NCBI GenBank assembly: GCA_036850595.1
Contig: CM072154.1
Coordinates: 18,111,330 to 18,175,329, forward strand
Direction of reading: 5' to 3'
Origin: Rhyacichthys aspro
Lineage: Eukaryota > Chordata > Actinopteri > Gobiiformes > Rhyacichthyidae
DNA: 64,000 nt
In this document: in pieces, positions 36,761 to 49,081 of the stretch
How the letters are laid out: every line of letters begins with the position of its first letter
Numbering within the stretch: the first letter of the stretch is position 1
Position numbers and translations under genes: made by a program
Notes under the pieces: generated by a model
Databases searched by the model: none
What the model was told of the DNA's origin: nothing
The model's input: only the letters and a program-made list of their open reading frames with translations

Positions 36761-36914
36761 TTCACACTCACAGGCTGCTTAGGATCTTATGCAACACGTA
36801 CTTTCTAGTGGCTTTTTATTCATTTATTCTCTTTTTTTGCATTATGTGTCATGTATGTGACATTAGCTTGTTTTTGTTTTGTTTCTTCAATCGGGCATAA
36901 TCAGTAACCTCATG

Positions 36915-36936
36915 CAGCTGACGTGTAAGTCAGCTG
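36915..36936. promoter_or_regulatory. paired CAGCTG E-boxes flanking a TGACGTG motif
   Basis: CAGCTG occurs at 36915-36920 and 36931-36936 with TGACGTG between them, about 270 bp upstream of the inferred PERM1 start. CAGCTG is the E-box type preferred by myogenic bHLH factors, and TGACGTG is CRE-like. Function is inferred from the muscle expression of PERM1. Confidence 0.35.
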
Positions 36937-39442
36937 AGATCTTACCGACGCGGGGTGAAAGTCGATCTGAATCATTGCAGCCCAGTCTTTCCAGAGTCTG
37001 TTGGAGGATGGCCCAAGGATTAGTCAGGACCCACACAATAAGAGACGCCTGATGGATCACCCTGGATGACATTATCACATTTGATAAGTAAGATCATACA
37101 GCAAGAAATAAACTATGCATCAGGGATCAGATTATGCTTGAACATTATTGCTAGGGATACCAGTTGTTAATAAAGATGTTCACATGTGTAGTATTTTTTC
37201 ATTAGTAAAAATCGATGGTTTACGCAGTTACAAGCAAAAGTAAAACCCATGTTTGTTTGTTTTTGTTTTTTTTTTTACTGTAGCCTGTAACTGGTCTCAG
37301 TGTCTGCAGCGTCTAATTTGCATTTCAAACTACTTAAATTATGACACTTTATCTAAAGCTGACACATATTATTGCAACAAATAAATGATCATTATACTCT
37401 TAGTCTTCTTAAATTACAGATGCCAAGCTAAAACTTGGGGTTATTTTCTGCTTAAATGGGCAATCCACAATTAGTAAAGACGGTTTATCTGAATAGGGAT
37501 TGGCCCTTTGTTTACAGCTATTAGAAGGATTACAGGGCCCTCCTCGCTCTCAAAATGTCACTGATACTAGAGATACAGAGATAACCTATCAGGTTATCAT
37601 CTCATTAACAGCTGTTAAACAGATGCCTAAAGCAGCTCAACTGCAGTTAATACACAATCACCAGCCCAGTTGGTTAGTTGGAAGAACAATGATAATAATA
37701 ATCATCCAAAAGGGTAAATTACAGTGTAACAGTGGTAAACTAATCAAAGTGAAAGGTCTTTGAAAAAGTTTACTTAATCGCTGAAGAACATAGCCCGTGT
37801 AAACACATAAAAAATGTGTAAAGTATAAAGTAAATTGTGGTAAACAGCTGCAAATAGTTCCCTAAGGTTTCCCTGAACTGACACAGAATTAACATCTTCT
37901 GCATCAACACTTCAGAGGCTGTAACCATCCATTATGGGACTAATTTTAATTTCTTTAGATATTTATGAGAAAACATAGTCTCTAATTAGCCAAACCACAG
38001 CCTGGGCAGAGAGCCCAAGAGGGCTCTCCCAATTCATCAGCTGTGATAAAAGGACAAGCCAGGGCCTGTGTGGCCACAGCACCTGGGGCAGGGGCCGCTT
38101 TGACTCGGGTGGGATTCTGTTTTCATCAACGGGATTAGGCACTCGTGAGTCAGGTTTTGGAGTTAGGATCAGGATCTGTTTGGGCTGTTTCACGGTGGCT
38201 AATGTGAGAAAATTTCACCCTAATTGTTTACTATGTCAGTCCTGCCAATTCAGCGTCGATTAAACAAAGCCCTGTAAACACACATTCAGCTCGAGCTCAG
38301 CAACAGTTTAAACAGAGGAAAGTTTGTGTTTGGACCTGTTACCAAGCATCCTCGCTTGGTGGCATCTTTTGTGTCAAGCCGGTGCAAACTTAATTATGGC
38401 AAACCTGTAGACAAAGAATCCTGTTATATGTCTGTGGTGGCTGCACAAAGACAGTTTAACCATTTACAGATGCCACACAGGTTGAGTCTAACACTTACTT
38501 ACTACAAGTAAGCAATAGCAAATACATTATGTCTGTTGCCAAGGAATATGCACCAAACACTATTATACAAGCATTAGGCAATCATTTTCACTATAGTAGT
38601 GTTATAGTGACTAATCTTATATAACTATATCAATCCAATTAAATGGCTCTATAACAGGTCGATGAGAAATAATTTAAGGCCTCACTTAAAATCCCTTCTC
38701 AGGATAAGTTTAGAGAGAGATCTCCCTAAGCTGATTATTACTAGCTAGCTGACAAAATAAAACATAGAACAGTTGTATTACGCCTAGGCTTACTTGATGT
38801 GTATTTTTTAGGTAAAATAAAAAAGCAAGACAATAAGACAGTGAAGAGATTCTGCATTCTCTATTTTTCCACAAACCTCGTTTAACTTTAACTGAACTTT
38901 TCAGTCTTTCAGCAAGACACCTCTTTATTAAAATACTCCTAAGAGGCACAGTGCACTGGATTATTCCCAATTAGGCCGAGAGAACCTGCAGGGCCTCAGA
39001 GGATTAAGGGCCCTGACAATGGGAAGATTTGATCAGACACACCAACAAAACATCATTGTCTCACACTTCTTCTCAAACTGTCACCTTCAGATATCAGTGC
39101 CCCGACTGTTTGTAGATCATGTCAAATCTGACCATGAGAGACACCTGAAGGCAGCTTACCGTTTTCATTTAGAGTAAAATTAAACCTAATGGCGTTTTGT
39201 CCATCCGACCACATGTCAGGACATGTTTGTAGCTTGGTCTACATCGTTAGCATATTTCGAAAAATGGAGACACGTGGTGTTAATCAAGGTAATTACGTGA
39301 CGATTTTACGTGAACCTCTGCGTGTTGAACAGATAAAATAATACATATAGACAAATAAAGCAGAAAAAATAAACTTACAGACTTGCACAACATTAAGGGG
39401 ATCCAGGGCATTTGTAAAGTGTAGTGCAGTGCTTTAAGATGT

Positions 39443-39456
39443 CCACAAGATGGCGA
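39443..39456 (+). promoter_or_regulatory. CTCF-like motif, + orientation
   Basis: CCACAAGATGGCGA agrees with CCASYAGRKGGCRS at 12 of 14 positions. It lies on the upstream side of PERM1 and points away from it. Confidence 0.3.
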
Positions 39457-42400
39457 ACAACAACCGCCATGACAGAAAAACTGAGCCGACGCTTGATGAA
39501 GAAGCAGCGTCGTATCCATGGCAACCAACTGCATAACGTTCAAGTCCAAATGTAATAGTGTTACTAAAAAGTAAGTAGTATTTACATTTTTAACGAGCTT
39601 GTGCTGGGAACTGTAGGCTCGTTTGATCCACCTGGGACTGTTAACTGTATTAACATAACAGCTTATTATTAGCTTTTAGATAAGTGCCAATATAGGCCTA
39701 GCTACTTTAAGAGGTAAAGTATTTAAATATGAAATACTGTTTAGACCAGTATGTGTACACAGACACTAAAACAAAAACTTAAAAGACTTAAAAGTGGACA
39801 CTTTTGTAATCAAAACAAATTTCAGTCATTTTAATAATCAGGACATTAACACTGTAGACTTGACTAAATACTGCTGTGATCTCTTGGTGGCCATCTCCTG
39901 TCCATATTGCTTCATTTCCTCTCATTATTGGCACACAAGCCGCCCTGTTACACATTAGCTGGTGGCTGGTCCTCTACCATAGTGGGTTACATGCTTCTTG
40001 TTTCCAGCCTTAAGGCAGTCTTTCCCACGATACTGTTTCACCCACTTTTGCTACTTCTGTTTGAAATGAAAGAGCAGAAGTTGTTGTAAAGCCGAACAGT
40101 GCTCAGTCACGGCAGCCGACGCGTGACATCAGCTTCAGAGCCTGAGGTGTGGGGTGACCTTGGCTGACACCAGTCTGTCTCTGGTTTCTGTCTGTCCCAG
40201 CCACATTCAGCCCTGCAGGCTTCATCAGAGGCATTAATTATGCTCCCCCAATGGCTGACAGAAGAGTGTTGTCCACAATGGATCAGAGAAGTTTAGCATA
40301 AGCTCCAATTTCAGTAATTGCATGTCTTCCCTATATTAATTAAGGATCACTATGTAACTGTTAAAAAGGTATAGCCACTAGGGAGAAAAAAGCTGCAGCA
40401 AACTCACACACGACTCTTGACTCTTATTAAATATCCTATATTTAAGTTTTGATGTTCTCTTAAAATGATAGTCTGTCACTCAAACATAGTGGAGTGTGTG
40501 TTGAACCAGACACACTTTGTCTTTAAAACAGGAGTTATTGTCCCAGGTTAATTTTACTTTGAGGGTATTATAGTAATGATTTTCAGTTGTAAACCTGGTT
40601 GAGAAAACATGTTGTGAACAGAGTGATGGATGAATATTTGCGCCATTAAAAGATGTTATAAAGGTAAAAATCTAATTACATCTGCATCTATTTGGATATT
40701 TTTGCTTTACACTACAAAGACTAAATGAATCCTCACCTGCAACAACCTTTTTGGTTCTGACTCCACACCTCATTAGACAACATCCTGCAAAGCTGTTTAC
40801 CCTGGTTAACCGTACGGTGAGCCATGTGAGAAATCATTCATTTATCAGTGCTCTCGTAGGTTAATAAGTTATCTGAAGACAAAGACTTGAGAAGCCCAAC
40901 ACTACAATCCAAACCATGGCCTTCCTTCCTTTGGCCCAGGTCAGGGAGGGTTATCAGTGACAGGGAAACAATAGGAAGTGGTGGTGGGACCAATCACACC
41001 TCTCTCATGCCTCTGTGTAGATTTGAAAAGTGTTGTTGGGAACCAGAGCTGTCCGTCAGGCCTCTCGTCACATGCAGAACACCGGCTCCTGTGCTGTCAC
41101 CACTTTGGGCAGCGGTGTGTCACATGAAGTGGCCCTTTGACCTCATTTATAAATGTCTGCAGCTGACAACAAGCAGAACATACAACAGCGACCGCCAACA
41201 TCCGTACTGGCTGTGTGGTTTCACAGTATTTAGATTATATCTTTGACTGCGACATCTAATGCATCTTAATTATGTATCTTACTACTGCTTATTCCCATTA
41301 GGATGGCTGGAGCCCACCCCAGTTAATCTGGACCTGAGGTGTGGTACACCCTGGACAGTTAATTGCATTGTTTATTGGACCACTCATTTTTTTTTAGATT
41401 GACAGTGAGTAATCAGAACAAACTGGGACCATGTCCCTTGTAAGTGTCAGAAGCAGATTTGGTGTGTAACATGATCAGAAAGTACTCAGGCTGTCTCCTC
41501 CCATAAGGAAATGGCATACAGCACAGGTTGTAACCATGTCAAAAACCATCTATAAATCACTGGGGTTCACTCAGGCCCATAGGGCACACCCACAGACACA
41601 GCCTGTCTGTGTGCCGTGCCCTGGCTGCCCTCTGGATCTGAGTCAGCCTGCTGTGGGTGTAGTGCTGTTGAGGGCATGGGCCGTCCCCTTTGTAACCTCA
41701 GTCTTCTCTGTGCAGCTTTGTCACGGGGCACAATGACTGCAAGAGGGCACAAGTGCTTAGTTTTACAGTGCGCAAACATCCACCCCACCACTCTTGCTGT
41801 GGTTTAACAGCCTCATATTTCCTTTCTCAAACCTACTTCTTGTTTGTTTCCTGTTGCTGTGGATCACCCACTGTGTTAAAACGACTCCTAAAACCACTTA
41901 GCACACAGGGTTATCAATGGCTCCGACAGTGAGGTAAACTGTAGAGCCCAAATCCCTGGTTTGTTTAACCACAACTGATTGTTTGTGCTGCGACGTTTGT
42001 TAATGATGCGCCTCTATGAGGCTGAATGGCACATTCTTGCTCTGACACTTGAGATGTTTTAACTCTTTGGCCATTTAGGTCCAGCAGACTGTGGATCAAG
42101 ACTGAAAGAAGCTAAATTAACCCAGCCAGTCAACGCTGGCCCATGCCACCTGAGAGTGGCGAAGAATTTGCATTGAGGTTGCACCATTCACGCCACAATA
42201 TGGCTGTCCCTGACAAGTGCTCTGTGGCTCTCTAAGGAAAGAGACACTTAACTTGTATGATGCCAGAGGCCAAATGGGGAGCTTAGGTAACAAGAGGCAA
42301 GTTGAAGCTGTTTGTTTGCTAGTTGCCACAACAGAAAGGGTAAAAAGTAGAATTGGCTAATGTGTTCCCACTGCACAACAAATGCAGGGGGTCGAAAGGT

Positions 42401-44379
42401 CTGTGCTATAAAGACCACTTTCTTTCAGTTTCTCTCAGACTGAGCAGGAGTAAGACACTAGCTGAATATTTTTTTTTTTCATGAACCTTTACTGAAATTT
42501 AAGGCATCCTTAAAGAGTGTCCCGCTCCATACCACCTCAGCTTTGGTTCCAACACTGAAGTATGGGCAACGGGCTAAATACTGCTTTCTGTTGTTTAGAC
42601 AATGTAATCTAACACATTACAAGAATTAATGCTTTATGTTCTTTTTTTTGTTTTTTTTGTTTTAGAGTCAGAGAGTTACAGAGGAATTGAAAAAAGTACA
42701 TTTGTTTTCTACTCTGCATTAAAACTGAGCAAAATGTGAAACACAAGCCTCTTCAGGCCATGCCAACGTGAACCATTCCATTCAATGGAAACAGGGCTTT
42801 TGATACTCATCTTGTCATTTCTCTTTATTCTTGACCCCTGAGATATTTTCTGCTGTGGTCCAGAGGATGGGATAACACTTCTTGTCCATTCTCATGAATT
42901 ATTATGATTAAACCTTGAACAAAGCAAAGCCAGGATTTTAAGCGGCCTTTGAACTGACAGGGATCGTTTCTCACTGATGTGATGTAGCTGTCAGAATAAG
43001 GTCTTTGACTCTGCTAATGATGTCGTCACCTTTCCAGGGTTCACTACAAGTTCTCATCTTATCTCTTGTGACTGTCGAACCACACACGGCTGTTGTAATA
43101 CCGGAGAACACCTGCAGCTCTTACATGTTCTGGTATGCATTGTCCTCAGTGCGATTTATTTAAAAACAACAGTCTGGTTATTCATTCATGGAAATGATTT
43201 TACCTTTCTGTAGTGAAATGTGTCAGCACTACTGCTTTCAGTGAGGCTGCCCACACTTTATTTCTTAGAATCTAATCTAATCTTGAAAACTCTCATGGGT
43301 CAAAATGAAAGCTTTTAGATCTCTGTCCCTTTATTTAGTTTTCATTTCACTAATTTTATTTCATTGTTCAGTTTAGTATTGTCTACTTCTCTTTTTTGGT
43401 TTCTTCATAATGTACTTGTGTTGGTTGCCATTAGCAATGGTTTTAAGGGTTCATTTCACCTGGCAGTAGATCCAGACAGACCTGTGGTAGTACATAATGA
43501 AGCATTAATGAAGCATTTCACAACAGAGAGTGACCAAAAGAAGCGTCGCTCAGGAGAGAAAGTGTTACTGCTGACATTTAAGGTTTACCAGAAGATTTAG
43601 GAAAAAACATAGGAAAAAAAGAGGTCACTGTGCATCGTAATAATAACAGTGACTTATAAAATTCAAATGAACTCTCTTTCAACATGATAAAGATAGCAAA
43701 AGAAAATGGTAAAGCGCTGTTTCTGCCAATCAGAAGCTTTAGTTTTGTATATGAAGCAGCAATGTGAGAACCATTCTCCTTCAGGTAGTCAGAAGCCTCA
43801 TTTCCACTGGGGCCGTATGATGTGGGTGGGGTCAGTTCTGGCATGTTTCCTTTTCCAAAAGTGTCCCCAAAAAGCTCACTGTTCTGTACCACTGTGGAGA
43901 CGTCTCGGCTGGGGTCCCAAGAGGGTCCAGCTTTGTGGTACACTTTGGAAAAGGTGGAGCTAAACACTGCAGTCAGCTGAAGACAATAGATAATCCTTAT
44001 TCAAGCAAAAACGAGAAGAGAAAGGAAAAACATTAAAGGGAAATGTTTTAAAAATTAAATGACACCTTGTTTGTGTGAAAATGTAAAATGTATATGTAAA
44101 TTTCATATTCAAACAGAAAACATGCTAAATCTTAGCTTTTTTAGCATTTATTAGCCACAGCTTTTTCCAGCTTTAAACAGTTGATGTCCTACAATTCTCA
44201 CATCATGAATTAAAGCATGCATTTATTATCTACACTCCATTAAACACAAGCAGAACCTGTGCCTCAAATAGTTAGTCCCTAAATTACGGGAAAGTGATGC
44301 AGCTCTATGAATTTAATGTTTATAAAGCTGGGAATAAACCAGAAAAGTTTGTTTTCTGCAGCAACACACAAGTGTACGT

Positions 44380-44560
44380 AAAGCCTCTCTCTGCTACACT
44401 CCAGGATTTACGGTCTTTTATGTTAATTATTGACAATGCATTGAAATTCAAAATGCCTACCTCAAATATGATTTATACCAGTGGAAACGTGTGCCTCTTA
44501 AGGGGTTACCTGTACCAAACCATCCCATAAAGACCCCACAGTAGAAACAAGGCTCTGTAA
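44380..44560 (+). repeat. diverged interspersed repeat, copy 1
   Basis: Shares blocks in the same order with 54455-54615: ctgctacac followed by aggattta, then ttacctg followed by accaaac, then accccacag against taccacag with a following ggctgta-like end. Spacing differs because of indels. The family is unknown to me. Confidence 0.3.
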
Positions 44561-45723
44561 ATACCAGGTTTAAACATAAGTTGACCTGACCACATCTACA
44601 CATCCAAAGAGAGCGAGAGAAAGAAAGATTGTAATACAAGGCCTACAATGTCTGAAGACGTCAGTTTAATATGCTGTTTATATGCCCCTTATGTCATGGG
44701 CCTCCTTTTGCATTGCCCATAGTTACGCTCTTGAACACTGGGTACTTCACCATTTTAATCAAACAACACCAGCAAGGCATGCTGGGAAAACCTCCACCCC
44801 CGCTGCAGCCTGGTAACATGCGCTTGTCATGAGAACTTCACAACAGTCACTCTTTTCCCTCTGCCATTCTCTCCGAGCTCCTGCTGTTTTGTAATATCAG
44901 CTAAGACAAGGCTAGTGCTGTCAGTGAATCCACTCTGAAGCTTCCAGGCTGCACCACGATATTACCAAATAGTAGCAGAGGCGGAGATGTTGCTGAGGTG
45001 AAGTGCAGGTGGGGAGCCGGGCGGAGCAGGGCCTTCACAGTAGGTCCCGGTTGATTAAAAGTGCCTTGGCGCAGTGGTGACCGGTGGTACCCGACCGCTC
45101 GCCCTGTGGAAGCTAATGGCATCATATATTACTGGGGCTTTCCACTTCAATGAGAACATGAGAAGGTGAGCGTGTGGAGACGGAGATTTAAAAGGGTGAG
45201 GCCGTTTTAATATCCTCCCACTGAATAGATGGAGTCAGTCTCGCTCAGCTTACTTCAAACATGAGGAGAAACAACTGTATGACATCACAGACTTTGGGAT
45301 AGGTTATTTCAGGGAACATCAAACAGTGGGGTAATAAACTGGTGTGAGCTGAATTTATAGAGTCGGATGTATTGGATCAAATATCAGAATGTAAGAAGGT
45401 CAGAAATATTGTTTTGACTGTAAAATAGGCACGCATACAAAGGTTATTTTAAACAAGGGTCAACCTGCCATCAACACCATTCCTATAAGTTCCTATTTCC
45501 TGTTTCATTCCTATTCCTGTAAGTGAACGGACACAGTCAGTTACAATAGCCAATCAGATCTGGATTCTGCAGACCAAGGCCAGCAAGAAGGTCTTACGTT
45601 GAACTGGACATGTACGCGTCCTGTGATTGGATAAGCACTCGCTAGAACCTGAAAGGCGGCAATTTTCAGAATATCAAACTAAACCTGGAGATCCAACAGC
45701 TATCGCTGTATTTTTAACCCATA

Positions 45724-45900
45724 ATGGCCAAAGGAGGAGAAGAGATTGATCTGGTTGCAGATATACTTTCCATGCCATTTTCAAGACAGGCCTTTCACGA
45801 AAAGCTGGATATTGTAAGAAGAGGTCTGTGCTGTGCTAGCCTGTCCCAGCAAGGAAAAGGGTTTGTCTGTCATTTCCAGATGAGGAACTATGAGTGGTAC
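45724..45900 (+). pseudogene. fragment resembling the N-terminus of a hAT/ZMYM-type transposase-derived protein
   Basis: The reading frame from 45724 gives MAKGGEEIDLVADILSMPF, then FHEKLDIVRRG, then QGKGFVCHFQMRNYE. From memory this recalls the segment before the TTF/ZMYM-type zinc finger in hAT-derived proteins of fish, where an EKLDIVRRG motif is followed by a GKGFVRHFQ motif. After NYEWY the similarity stops, the zinc-finger cysteines and the catalytic hAT region are missing, and the frame ends at 46056. CCAAT-type words lie upstream (near 45550 and 45625). It is most likely a decayed piece of a transposon-derived gene. A splice-donor-like GTAAGC at 45983 leaves open that it is an exon of something larger. 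Confidence 0.4.
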
Positions 45901-46056
45901 GTCACTGAAGGTCTAAGCGTGAAATGCACGGCCCACCACTGCCAGCAACAATACCTCACAAACTCTGTATCCTCAGGAGCATGTAAGCAAATTGATTTCT
46001 TCTTCTTGTCTCTTGATTTATTTACTTCTTCATTTTTTTATTGTCTAGGCCCATAA

Positions 46057-47420
46057 TTGTGGATTGTCAACATAGGAATAAACTCTCTTTTGACAAAATA
46101 TGACATGATAGTGTAGTGTGTTTAAATGTTGATAGTTCAAGTGTGGATGTGGTTTAATTACTCTCCAAAAACACCACAGTCTCAGAAACTAAATCCCAAT
46201 TGCCTCAAAAAGGACAAATAATTAACATTTTTATACAAGGAAATACTGTAGATTTAAGTGCTAAAGATGAACTAATACTTGAAAAGAGAACAAGAGACCA
46301 GGAAAAGGGCTTAAACTGATTTGTATTAGTATTAGTATAGTTTACTCTAGTTTAGGGGCAGTAAACTTTATTGTTATTGTCAGTGCAAAAGGCAGCTTTG
46401 GCTCAGATAAATGGCTGAAAGGAGGGGTTCATTAAAAGTAATGAGCTGTGCTAGCTTGTATAAGCCCGTCACTATAATAGTCCCACCTTTATCACAGCTT
46501 AACATAACTATTTCTGATTAGTAAAATTGTATAATGCTCAGACCTATGGGTTTCAGCAGCTTGCAGGCAATTACAAATATTTTACATTACTTTCTTGCAC
46601 ACAATAATACTCTAAACTATATTTTCAAATATTATCAGTGTACCTCCAGTTTTCTAGGGGAAATGTAGGGCATATTTATAGTTGCTTCTGATTCTGGCAC
46701 AGACCATTAAATGGTCTTTGTAAGAATAAATACAAACCTTTGGGAGAAGACAAAATACTGAATGAACTGTTTTGCATTATCATAACATTGTTGTGCATAC
46801 AGAGGACTGGATGGACAACTAGATGCATCTGCACAATGGCTTAACATGTAATTAGTTACACTTAGTCATGTAACATTGGCACTCTACTGACTTCTGCATA
46901 AATAACAAAGTTTGCTTAGGTGTATTTGTGGATTATTTGCTGACACAAGACATTCAGAAACACACCCCTTTTTGTCACTGGTTTCAAACTGTTTAGTGAC
47001 TCTGGGTGGAGACTATGCTCTGGTTCATTGACCACTAAACATCCTGCCTTCTACACTGAGCAAACTATATACTTCAACACACTTCACACACAGTCTACAA
47101 CCATAAGAAAAAACAGGTAAAATATATTTAGACCAAAGAAATCTCATAAAAAAATCAAGACACTTATTTCCAAAATTAAAACTGAAACAAAATGGGGGTT
47201 TGCCCTTCACACTGCACTAACTGGGGATGTAACAGTGATGTGGCTTCACCCATTAAAATAATGTATTATGAAATAGCTGAGGCCTTCAGTAATAATTTGA
47301 AAAATTGGATAAAAATTAATGGTTGAACATATTAACTTTTTTGAAAGTTAAAAAAAACAGTTTGCAATGACAATGTATTTCTATGTAATTCTAGGCTTAG
47401 AATGTGTTGTTAGCTGCAAG
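46057..47420. other. AT-rich spacer
   Basis: No coding exon, repeat structure or RNA gene was recognised in this stretch. The 61-codon ORF at 47025-47210 on the minus strand looks random. Confidence 0.5.
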
Positions 47421-47426
47421 CATTCT

Positions 47427-47457
47427 GATTGGCTCATAAAATCTGGAGGCGGGGCTT
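47427..47457 (+). promoter_or_regulatory. CCAAT box and GC box upstream of the coiled-coil gene
   Basis: gattggctc (CCAAT box in reverse orientation, 47427-47435) is followed 10 bp later by ggaggcggggctt (GC box, 47445-47457), about 265 bp before the start codon at 47720. No TATA box is placed suitably. The arrangement is typical of a compact Pol II promoter and is unusual in this AT-rich neighbourhood. Confidence 0.45.
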
Positions 47458-47719
47458 AGCCATAAGAATACTTCCAGAACACTGTAATGTCACATAGACA
47501 TTATGATATGTCATAGCCATCAAAATATCAAAGAAATACCTTTTACTTACTAGAAGCCTACTCACACAACAAACACACACGCAACAGAGGAGAGTTCAAA
47601 CAAACCAAAACCATAATTGCACTAAGGTAAAGTCAGACTGCTAGAACTCAACAGCTTATTAACTTTTAAAACTAAAAACGTTACACTAAAAAAGTTATCT
47701 GACATAAAATCCTCGAAAT

Positions 47720-49063
47720 ATGGATCAAGAAAATAATGCTGAAAAACTTCAGTCTTGCATTAATGACATGAATGAGGTCATTAACACTAATGACGCCCTC
47801 ATTCAATTGATGAATGCTGTTCTTGAGGAGAACAGCACTGGTGAGGCTGAGTTTGAATCCATTGAGGAACAAAGCATAGATGAAGACGAAGATTTGATTT
47901 CATCACCTGAGCAGGAGCAAAACAAACTTTCAGCTCAAACTCAGGAGGATCACAAGACATTGGAGCATGCATCGACACAAACTGAAATAGGAGATAGCTA
48001 CTCAGGTGTTGATAATATTAAGACACAAGAGAACGTTTTAAATGAGATACAAGAGCACTATGATGCTAAAGTTAGTGAGCTTGAATCACATTATCTAAAA
48101 GAAGTTGAGAAAAACATGCAGCTCACTGCTAATGTAGAAAGGCTTCAGGAGAGCCAGGCAGAGAAAGAAAAGTTAAGTGTGGCGCTTCAAGCTGTGAGGG
48201 AAAATGAAAATCTTTTAGTTGATCAGATTACGATGTATATTGCTAAGTATAATACGTATAGATCTCTGCATAATGAAGAAGTCAAGAAAAGCAGCAACCT
48301 TCGGGCTGAGATCCAAAGGCTACAACAGTTAGATATGAGTGTCAAAGAACATTTGGATACCATTTCAAATTTAAGATGTGAGTTGGACTCAAGTAAAGCC
48401 CAAATCATAGGAATGCAAGAAACTATTGACGATTTAGAAAACAAAAATGACTTTTCTGAAGCTAGAATCGCTGAACTTAATGCTAGCAATGAGGAAGAAG
48501 TCAAGAAAAACAGGCAACTTACTCAGAATTTTGCCAAACTTGAATTGCAAATGGAGGCATCCCTTGAGGAGATGCATAGGCTACAAGACTTTGTGTCGAA
48601 ACAGCAATCCAGAGACATGGAATGTGAAGACAAAGACAAACATGAGTACATGATTACCTCACTGACAACAGACTATGAGGTGGAAAAAAAAAAGTTAATG
48701 GAGGAAATTGACTACCTTCACAAGAGGGAAAACTATTTTAGGAATAAGTCTGAAAACCTCTGTAAAACAGTGGATGATTTAAGGGAACAGGGAAAGCTTT
48801 TGATGGAAATGAATCACAATGAAGTGATGAAAAATAGAGGTCTCAGTGCTGAAAATAGACAACTCCACCTTCAAAATGATAGCAACAGACTAGTGTCTCA
48901 GTTCTATGCAGAGAATGAATCTTCAGAACAAAACAGTGGCACTGAAGCTCCTCCAAAAGTGCAAGGTAAATGTGGTAGAATAGTTAGTCTAACAACTGGA
49001 ATGCTGTGTGCTGGAGCTTCTGCAGTCGTTGCTGCCTACATCTTAGGTAAATTCATCTTTTAA
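47720..49063 (+). CDS. unrecognised intronless coiled-coil protein with C-terminal membrane anchor
   Basis: I do not recognise this gene. A single uninterrupted frame of 447 codons begins at ATG 47720 (context cgaaatATGG) and ends in TAA. Residues 1-110 are acidic and Gln/Asn/Ser-rich. Residues about 105-395 are rich in Glu, Lys, Leu and Gln with heptad spacing, predicting a long coiled coil. Within it a motif of the form E-V-x-K-(N/K)-x-x-L-x-x-(E/N)-x-x-R-L recurs at residues 128, 187, 260, 320 and 368. Residues 421-447 form a hydrophobic segment (IVSLTTGMLCAG, then AAYILGKFIF) at the extreme C-terminus, without a signal peptide, as in tail-anchored proteins. The coding sequence keeps sense with no frameshift over 1.3 kb, so it is probably functional. 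Absence of introns suggests a retrocopy or a young gene. A CCAAT/GC-box cluster lies upstream and hairpins lie in the 3' UTR. A role as a tether of endoplasmic reticulum, Golgi or mitochondrial membranes is only inference. Confidence 0.7.
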   Translation: MDQENNAEKLQSCINDMNEVINTNDALIQLMNAVLEENSTGEAEFESIEEQSIDEDEDLISSPEQEQNKLSAQTQEDHKTLEHASTQTEIGDSYSGVDNIKTQENVLNEIQEHYDAKVSELESHYLKEVEKNMQLTANVERLQESQAEKEKLSVALQAVRENENLLVDQITMYIAKYNTYRSLHNEEVKKSSNLRAEIQRLQQLDMSVKEHLDTISNLRCELDSSKAQIIGMQETIDDLENKNDFSEARIAELNASNEEEVKKNRQLTQNFAKLELQMEASLEEMHRLQDFVSKQQSRDMECEDKDKHEYMITSLTTDYEVEKKKLMEEIDYLHKRENYFRNKSENLCKTVDDLREQGKLLMEMNHNEVMKNRGLSAENRQLHLQNDSNRLVSQFYAENESSEQNSGTEAPPKVQGKCGRIVSLTTGMLCAGASAVVAAYILGKFIF

Positions 49064-49081
49064 GTTTGTCTTGGGGTGGAT

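Larger units (their letters stand above)
36937..45545. other. gene-poor region upstream of PERM1
   Basis: No exon with recognisable protein content. ORFs of up to about 129 codons (for example 43578-43967 on the minus strand) resemble no protein I know and lack splice or promoter support. It holds a CTCF-like motif (39443-39456), a possible SOX and homeobox-word cluster (40225-40295), a probable MITE-like stretch (about 43785-43960) and a repeat related to one near 54.5 kb (about 44380-44560). Confidence 0.5.

Noticed and set aside
43578..43967. 129-codon minus-strand ORF
   Set aside because: It overlaps a MITE-like stretch (about 43785-43960) with cactggggcc and gtaccact-type words known from fish repeats. 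No protein family was recognised.
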